This document shows, in pieces, positions 42,244 to 47,331 of a DNA stretch of 47,331 nucleotides (its first letter is position 1; each line of letters starts with the position of its first letter). Origin of the DNA: a candidate division NC10 bacterium CSP1-5 (GTDB lineage: Bacteria > Methylomirabilota > Methylomirabilia > Methylomirabilales > CSP1-5); contig LDXR01000019.1 in the NCBI GenBank assembly GCA_001443495.1, positions 1 through 47,331 of the forward strand. The letters are read 5' to 3'. The position numbers were made by a program, and so were the translations under genes. The notes under the pieces were generated by a model. The model did not search any database, was not told the DNA's origin, and worked only from the letters and a program-made list of their open reading frames with translations.

Positions 42244-43729
42244 CGGCCAGGATCGCCCTGACCGTTTCCCTGTCGTCAAACGGCAGGCACCGGTCCCCGA
42301 TGAGCTGGACATTCTCGTGTCCTTTCCCGGCGATCGCGACCGTATCCCCAGGCCGGGCGATCTGAAGCGCCCGCGCGATGGCCGATTTCCTGTCCGGGAT
42401 AACCGTGTAATACCCATCTTCCCACGAGACGGGCCCCGAGGCCTTAAGGAACCCTTCCGCGACGATCCCCGGAACAATGTCCCGCAGGATCGCCTCGGGG
42501 TCCTCGTTCCGGGGGTTGTCGGAGGTGACGATCACCACGTGGGACCTGCGCGCGGCAATCCGCCCCATCTCCGGCCGTTTCGCCCGGTCCCGGTTCCCTC
42601 CGCAGCCGAAGACGGTGATCATCCTCGCCTCGGCAAGCCCGCAGAGGGCGGTGAGCAAGCGGTCGAGCCCGTCGGGGGTGTGGGCGTAGTCCACGAAAAC
42701 GTGCAACCCGCGGGCGTTGGAAATCTCCTCCATCCTCCCGGGGATCGCCGGCAATTTCTCCACCCCTTCGCGGATCGCCCGGGGAGGGACGCCGAGCAGG
42801 ATTGCCCCGCAGACGGCCGCCATGATGTTCGACGTGTTGTAGGCCCCGATGATTTTCGCCCGTAGCTCGATCGGCCCCACGGGGGTGGAAAGGGAAAGAG
42901 ATGTCCCCTCCCACGTCATGTCCACCGAGAGGGGATGCACCGTCCGCTCCCGGGAGAACCCGAAGGTCAGGGCGTCCGGATACTCGCGCGCAAGCCTCAC
43001 CCCGTACGGGTCGTCCGCGTTGAATGCCATGCCGGTCCTCTTCCCTCCCGCCGGGAGAAACTCCCTGAAAAACCGGGCCTTGGCATGGAAGTACGACTCC
43101 ATGTTCCCGTGGAAGTCGAGGTGGTCGTGCGACAGGTTCGTAAACAGCCCCGCGTCGAACCGCACCCCCGCGACCCTCCCCTGGGCCGTGCTGTGGGACG
43201 ACACTTCCATCACGAGGTGGCTTGCGCCCGCGGACACCGCGGCCGCCATCACCTCCTGGAGCTCGTGGGGAAAGGGCGTGGTCAGCCCCGTCCGCAGAAC
43301 CTCCCCGGCCAGTCGGTAATTGATCGACCCGATCACGGCCGTCCTGCACCCGGCAGCTTCGAGGATCGACTCGAGAAGATAGGTGACGGTCGTCTTTCCG
43401 TTGGTGCCCGTGACCCCGATCACCGCGAGCACAGAAGACGGGTCGCCGAAGAAACGGACCGCCACGGCGGGCAGGATCGCGGACGTCGACGCAACCCGCA
43501 CGCAGGGAAGCGGGGGAGGGGGGACTTCCCGTTCCACGAGGGCCGTCGCCGCGCCTGCCCGCGCGGCGGCGGCGAGAAAAACATGGCCGTCCGAACGCTC
43601 TCCGCGGATGGCGACGAACAGGTCGCCGGGCCGGGTCTTGCGGGAATCGATGGAAATGCCGCCTATCTCGAGCGATCCGAGAGAACTCTCCACCGGTGTG
43701 ATGCCCGCCAGGACATTCGCCAATCTCAT
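42233..43729 (-). CDS. murE: UDP-MurNAc-L-Ala-D-Glu--meso-diaminopimelate ligase
   Basis: 498 residues. IDSRKTRPGDLFVAIRGERS early, ATP loop GVTGTNGKTTVTYLLES (about 115), MEVSSHSTAQGRVAGVRFDA, DYAHTPDGLDRLL, and TSDNPRNEDPEAI, where DNPR is the mark of meso-DAP-specific enzymes. The ATG at 43729 overlaps the ftsI stop (ATGA); the frame is open far upstream, inside ftsI, by chance. Confidence 0.97.
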   Translation of the reverse strand: MRLANVLAGITPVESSLGSLEIGGISIDSRKTRPGDLFVAIRGERSDGHVFLAAAARAGAATALVEREVPPPPLPCVRVASTSAILPAVAVRFFGDPSSVLAVIGVTGTNGKTTVTYLLESILEAAGCRTAVIGSINYRLAGEVLRTGLTTPFPHELQEVMAAAVSAGASHLVMEVSSHSTAQGRVAGVRFDAGLFTNLSHDHLDFHGNMESYFHAKARFFREFLPAGGKRTGMAFNADDPYGVRLAREYPDALTFGFSRERTVHPLSVDMTWEGTSLSLSTPVGPIELRAKIIGAYNTSNIMAAVCGAILLGVPPRAIREGVEKLPAIPGRMEEISNARGLHVFVDYAHTPDGLDRLLTALCGLAEARMITVFGCGGNRDRAKRPEMGRIAARRSHVVIVTSDNPRNEDPEAILRDIVPGIVAEGFLKASGPVSWEDGYYTVIPDRKSAIARALQIARPGDTVAIAGKGHENVQLIGDRCLPFDDRETVRAILAGDG

Positions 43730-45714
43730 CTCTCGCCTTGCTCTGCCCCGAAGGTCACGGTGACTTCCGTGCCGGGGGCCAGAATCGCACCGGGTGCGGG
43801 GGACTGTACTCGGGCCAATCCGGTACCGACCAGCCGGATCTTTACCGAATACCGCCCCATGAGGTCGACCACCCTTCCCATGCTTATGCCCTGGAGGTCC
43901 GGCATGACCAGCGCACCCCCTCCGGGGCCCATTGCCACGCGGGACATCCGGATGCCGTAGGGTCCGGTCTCCTCCCGGATCGCCTTGGCCACGTCTCCCC
44001 CGACCTGCTCCGTGGGCGTGATCCCCAGGTAGTAGGCCGTCTTCAACGTGATCTGGTTGAAGGCGGGGGCCGCGACCACGCCGCCGTATACCGCGCCCTT
44101 CGGTTCGTCGATGACGACGAGGATGAGAAGTTCGGGGTCCTGCAGGGGGAGAAATCCGATGAAGGAGGCGATCCGCTTGTCCGGGGAGTACCGTCCGGTC
44201 CCCTCCTCCACCTTCTGCGCCGTCCCCGTTTTCCCGCCGATGTGAAAGCCCTTGATGCGGGCCTGGGTGCCGGTTCCGTCCTCCTGGACCACTTTCCCCA
44301 GGATTTCCCGCATCTGCGCCGACGTCTTCGGGGAAATCGTCCTCCGGAGCTCCTTCGGCTCGCCGCGGTATACCACCCTCCCCTCCGGATCCGCGATTTC
44401 CTTCACGATGTACGGCTTCATGATCTTCCCTCCGTTGACCACGGAAGCCATCGCGGAGGCAAGCTGGAGGGGCGTCACCGCGATCCCCTGCCCGAAGGCG
44501 ACGGTAGCGCGGCGGATCCGGCTGAACTTGTCGCGGGGTGGAACCAGGCCGCCCGATTCCCCGTTCAGCTCCACCCCCGTCTTCGTCCCGAACCCGAAGG
44601 CCTGGATCATGTCGTGGAACCGTTCGGGGGCCATCTTCTCGCTCACCTTGATCATCCCGATATTGCTCGAGAACTTGATCACCTCGGGGACGGTGAGCCA
44701 TCCGTACTTGTGGGTGTCGTGGATCGTCCGCCCGGCGTACCGGTACGTTCCGTTCTCGCAGAAGATCTTTTGTCGGGTGTCGATCGCGCCCAGCTCCAGC
44801 GCGGAGGCCAGCGTGAACACCTTGAAGGTGGACCCCGGTTCGAGGCAGTCGGTGATCACCCGGTTCTTCCTCGCCTCCGGCCGGGCCGCGGAGAGGCTGT
44901 TCGGGTTGAAGGTGGGCAGACTCGCCATCGCGAGGATCTCCCCGGTCTTGGGCTGCATGACCAAGGCCATTCCCCCGCGGGCCTTGTACTTTTTCACCGC
45001 TTCCATGAGCTCGGTCTGGGCCACGTGCTGGATGTTCCGGTCGACCGTAAGGGACACGGAGTGCCCCTCCGAATTCACCTCGATCGGCGTGTCCGCCGGG
45101 ACCATGATGCGACCCCGGGCATCCCTTTCGCACACGAGATACGCGCTCTCTCCCCGCAGATACTTGTCCAGCGACAGTTCGATCCCCTCGATCCCGGCGC
45201 TGTCCACGTCGGTAAACCCGATGATCGACGAGGCGAGTTCGCGGTTCGGGTAGAAGCGTTTCGGCTCCTCGACCGTGCCGATCCCGTCCGCTCCTCCGCC
45301 GCCCTTTCCTTTGCCCACCGCTTCCCGCACCTCCCGGACGATCTCCTCGGCCATCGAGGAGGGCATCTGCCGCTTCACCCAGAGGAAATTTTTGTCCGAC
45401 GCAAGCTCCTTCCGAAGTTCGGCGGCGGGGCGGGAAATCCGGCGGGAGAGCAGGTTCGCGGCGACATCCGGCGAAGAGAGCTTGGACGGCTGGACGAAGA
45501 TCGACTTCGTGGAAAGGCTTACGGCGAACTCGTTCCCGGTCCTGTCGAGGATCACCCCCCGCTTCGGGAGGAGCGGGATCTTCACGCAGTATTGCCTGGC
45601 CCCCCGGTCGCGGATCCCCTTGACGCCGAGAACCTGGATGTGGAACGCCCGGAAGACAATGAGAACATAGACCCCCGCCAGCACGCCGAGGATGATCCGG
45701 GCGCGGGGGTTCAT
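43726..45714 (-). CDS. ftsI: septal penicillin-binding protein FtsI/PBP3 with PASTA domain
   Basis: 662 residues. Short cytoplasmic start, one membrane helix (RIILGVLAGVYVLIVFRAF), a pedestal domain, then the transpeptidase with SxxK in EPGSTFKVF (about 300), SSN in FSSNIGMIKV and KTGTAQK near 500. Residues about 590-655 form a PASTA domain (MPDLQGISMGRVVDLMGRYS, then APGTEVTV). It cross-links septal peptidoglycan; the PASTA end may bind muropeptides or the wall. It overlaps ftsL and murE by 4 bases each. Confidence 0.97.
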   Translation of the reverse strand: MNPRARIILGVLAGVYVLIVFRAFHIQVLGVKGIRDRGARQYCVKIPLLPKRGVILDRTGNEFAVSLSTKSIFVQPSKLSSPDVAANLLSRRISRPAAELRKELASDKNFLWVKRQMPSSMAEEIVREVREAVGKGKGGGGADGIGTVEEPKRFYPNRELASSIIGFTDVDSAGIEGIELSLDKYLRGESAYLVCERDARGRIMVPADTPIEVNSEGHSVSLTVDRNIQHVAQTELMEAVKKYKARGGMALVMQPKTGEILAMASLPTFNPNSLSAARPEARKNRVITDCLEPGSTFKVFTLASALELGAIDTRQKIFCENGTYRYAGRTIHDTHKYGWLTVPEVIKFSSNIGMIKVSEKMAPERFHDMIQAFGFGTKTGVELNGESGGLVPPRDKFSRIRRATVAFGQGIAVTPLQLASAMASVVNGGKIMKPYIVKEIADPEGRVVYRGEPKELRRTISPKTSAQMREILGKVVQEDGTGTQARIKGFHIGGKTGTAQKVEEGTGRYSPDKRIASFIGFLPLQDPELLILVVIDEPKGAVYGGVVAAPAFNQITLKTAYYLGITPTEQVGGDVAKAIREETGPYGIRMSRVAMGPGGGALVMPDLQGISMGRVVDLMGRYSVKIRLVGTGLARVQSPAPGAILAPGTEVTVTFGAEQGER

Positions 45715-46052
45715 TTCACCCGGATGATCCTTTCCGTCTTCGGGTCCACCATGCCGAGCTGACCCCGGGCGATCGCCTCGATGCGCGCGGGGCTCCTAAG
45801 CGTCATGATCTCCGTTTTCAGGAGCGCCTGCTCTTTCTGGAGGGCCTGCTTCTCCTCGAGGGCGACCGACACCGCGTAGCCGACCCGGTAGTACTTCCCC
45901 GACAGCCAGACGCTGAACAGGGCTACGGCGAGGACCAAAACGGCCAGCCCCACGATCCCGCGTCTCCGGGGAACCGTCGGGAACACGGGAGCCTCCCGCC
46001 GGATCTCGGTGATCATGCCGATGCTGTTTCCGATCAGGATCCTTCTCATCAT
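45711..46052 (-). CDS. ftsL: cell-division protein FtsL
   Basis: 113 residues. One membrane helix (GIVGLAVLVLAVALFSVWLS, about 33-52) and a heptad-rich periplasmic part (ALEEKQALQKEQALLKTEIM, then RSPARIEAIARGQLGMVDP), typical of FtsL. It pairs with FtsQ and a DivIC/FtsB-type partner. The ATG at 46052 overlaps the rsmH stop (ATGATGA) after GGAGGG. Confidence 0.9.
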   Translation of the reverse strand: MMRRILIGNSIGMITEIRREAPVFPTVPRRRGIVGLAVLVLAVALFSVWLSGKYYRVGYAVSVALEEKQALQKEQALLKTEIMTLRSPARIEAIARGQLGMVDPKTERIIRVK

Positions 46053-46960
46053 TTCCCTCCTGTGCGTTTCGCCTTCGCCGCGCGGAGCCTTGCGCTGGCG
46101 GCCCTCGGGTTCCTTGCGATTTCCGTCTCCCCGGGGACTACCGGCTTGCGCGTGAGCAGGCACAGCGAAGCCGTGATTCCCGCCGACATCGTCCTGAATG
46201 CGACTTTCACCATCCGATCCTCCAGCGAATGAAAACTGATTACCACCACCCTTCCGCCCGGCGCCAGATGCGATGCGAAACGGTCAAGAAAGGCGGCGAG
46301 CGACTCGAGCTCCCGGTTCACGGCGATCCGGAGCGCCTGGAACACCCGGGTGGCGGGGTGGATCGACCGCGGCCACGCCTTCCGGGGGATGGCCGATTTG
46401 ACCAGGTCGGCAAGCTGGGCGGTGCGCTCGACCGGCTCCTTTCGCCTCCGCTCCACGATCGCCCGTGCGATCCGCCTCGAAAACCTCTCTTCCCCGAACC
46501 GGAAGAAGATGTCCGCCAGCTCCCGTTCGGTCGACCGTCTCAGGATCTCCCGCGCGTCCCTCCCCCCCGCCCCGGGATCGCGCCGCATGTCCAGGGGGCC
46601 GTCGCCGCGAAACGAGAATCCGCGGGAGGGATCGTCCAACTGCCGGGAAGAGAGCCCGAGGTCGAGCAGCATCCCGTCGAACATCCTCCCGCCCGCCGCT
46701 TCCCGAAACCTTTCGAGGTCGGAGTAGTCGGCATGGACCATCCGGACCCAGGGGAACCGGCGGAGACGTTCCGACGCCGTCGCAAGCATCGCGGGGTCGG
46801 CATCCGCGCAGATGAGCAGGCCGGCCGGGCCTACCCCTTCCGCGATCCGTTCCGCGTGCCCGCCCCCGCCCGCCGTCCCGTCGAGGAACACCTCTCCGGG
46901 AACGGGAGCCAGCAATCCCAACGTCTCCTGGAAAAGAACGGGGACGTGGCTGTTCGCCAC
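46049..46960 (-). CDS. rsmH: 16S rRNA (cytosine1402-N4)-methyltransferase
   Basis: 303 residues. HVPVLFQETLGLL at the start, SAM site FLDGTAGGGGHAERIAEG, LLDLGLSSRQLDDPSRGFSF, RIAVNRELESLAAFL and VVISFHSLEDRMVK. It methylates C1402 of 16S rRNA. It lies 3 bases after mraZ. Confidence 0.97.
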   Translation of the reverse strand: MANSHVPVLFQETLGLLAPVPGEVFLDGTAGGGGHAERIAEGVGPAGLLICADADPAMLATASERLRRFPWVRMVHADYSDLERFREAAGGRMFDGMLLDLGLSSRQLDDPSRGFSFRGDGPLDMRRDPGAGGRDAREILRRSTERELADIFFRFGEERFSRRIARAIVERRRKEPVERTAQLADLVKSAIPRKAWPRSIHPATRVFQALRIAVNRELESLAAFLDRFASHLAPGGRVVVISFHSLEDRMVKVAFRTMSAGITASLCLLTRKPVVPGETEIARNPRAASARLRAAKAKRTGGK

Positions 46961-46963
46961 ACC

Positions 46964-47331
46964 CTATATCCCCAGGGAATCGATCTCCCGGGCCAGCTCG
47001 GGATCCTCGAATCCTTCCTTCTCGAACCTGCTGATTTCCCCATCCCATCTCTGCCGGTCCCAGATCTCGAACCGGTTCGGCATCCCGATGATGACGACAT
47101 CCCGGTCGAGCCCCGCGTAGGAACGGAGCGAGGGGGGGATCAGGATCCGTCCCTGCTTGTCGGGCGTGACCTCGACGGCCCCGCCCACGAAGAACCGCAC
47201 GAAGGCATTCTTCTTCCGGTTGACGCTCGACACCTTGGCCGCGAGCTTCTCTTCAATCCTTTCCCACTCCTCCGCCGGATAGGCGTAGATGCAGTGCTCG
47301 TAGTTCGTTATCACGACGGATTCCTTGCCTG
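46964..47331 (-). CDS. mraZ: transcriptional regulator MraZ (5' end outside window)
   Basis: About 122 residues are present; a full MraZ is about 145-155, so some 25-30 N-terminal residues lie beyond the window edge. VITNYEHCIYAYPAEEWERI is the end of the first SpoVT/AbrB half. FFVGGAVEVTPDKQGRILIP and PSLRSYAGLDRDVVIIGMPN are the second half with the DxxGR motif. MraZ binds repeats in front of the dcw operon, its own promoter, and controls it. The GTG at 47314 is not the true start. Confidence 0.95.
   Translation of the reverse strand, partial: GKESVVITNYEHCIYAYPAEEWERIEEKLAAKVSSVNRKKNAFVRFFVGGAVEVTPDKQGRILIPPSLRSYAGLDRDVVIIGMPNRFEIWDRQRWDGEISRFEKEGFEDPELAREIDSLGI

Noticed and set aside
43738-45762. 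674-codon plus-strand frame opposite ftsI
   Set aside because: Antisense shadow; ftsI has all its catalytic motifs on the other strand.

Overview
The window is GC-rich bacterial chromosome. Its right third is a complete, canonical division and cell-wall (dcw) cluster, which marks it as a Gram-negative-type core genome. The MurE carries the DNPR motif of meso-diaminopimelate-adding enzymes, so the peptidoglycan is of the DAP type. The mix of genes (sigma-54 activators, ACR3 and ArsP-like arsenic genes, HicAB and RelB-like toxin-antitoxin modules, a DUF523/DUF1722 protein) suggests a deltaproteobacterial (Desulfobacterota-like) lineage. That placement is inference, made without any search.

Layout. 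1-830: the end of a sigma-54 activator and tRNA-Arg(UCG) with a terminator. 1001-1728: a cupin protein and a doubtful small gene. 2154-4163: an accessory patch in which two toxin-antitoxin modules sit between copies of the 3' half of a tRNA-Leu(GAG), with a 79-nt arm repeated at the end of each module. 4273-9185: metalloid and stress genes (two ArsR regulators, a winged-helix protein, a SHOCT membrane protein, a universal stress protein, an ACR3 exporter, a CxxC thioredoxin-like protein and an ArsP-like permease). 9262-12107: debris of integrative elements, with a tRNA-tail-like sequence, an integrase C-terminal fragment, an excisionase-like gene, small genes, a broken Sel1 gene, and a roughly 50-bp repeat placed just upstream of successive small genes.

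12995-21656: mixed chromosomal genes (SDR epimerase, ABC exporter, three unrecognised or weakly recognised genes, alkaline phosphatase, threonine synthase, a small operon with a DUF1059 protein and a 41-aa Hsp20-tail-like protein, DUF3047). 21780-27997: DUF523/DUF1722, branched-chain aminotransferase, an unusual SDR, then the tight operon maf-yggS-proC-yggT-yggU and yjbQ. 27984-47331 on the minus strand: mraZ-rsmH-ftsL-ftsI-murE-murF-mraY-murD-ftsW-murG-murC-murB-ddl-ftsQ-ftsA-ftsZ and a radical SAM gene, almost all overlapping or a few bases apart. This set makes lipid II and builds the divisome.

The best candidates for something new are the tandem one-kilobase toxin-antitoxin units at tRNA-Leu 3' ends (2154-4163) and the repeat-plus-small-gene array (10761-12107). 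Both look like modular cassette arrays outside a classical integron. All functional calls were made by reading the sequence; none was checked by a database search.
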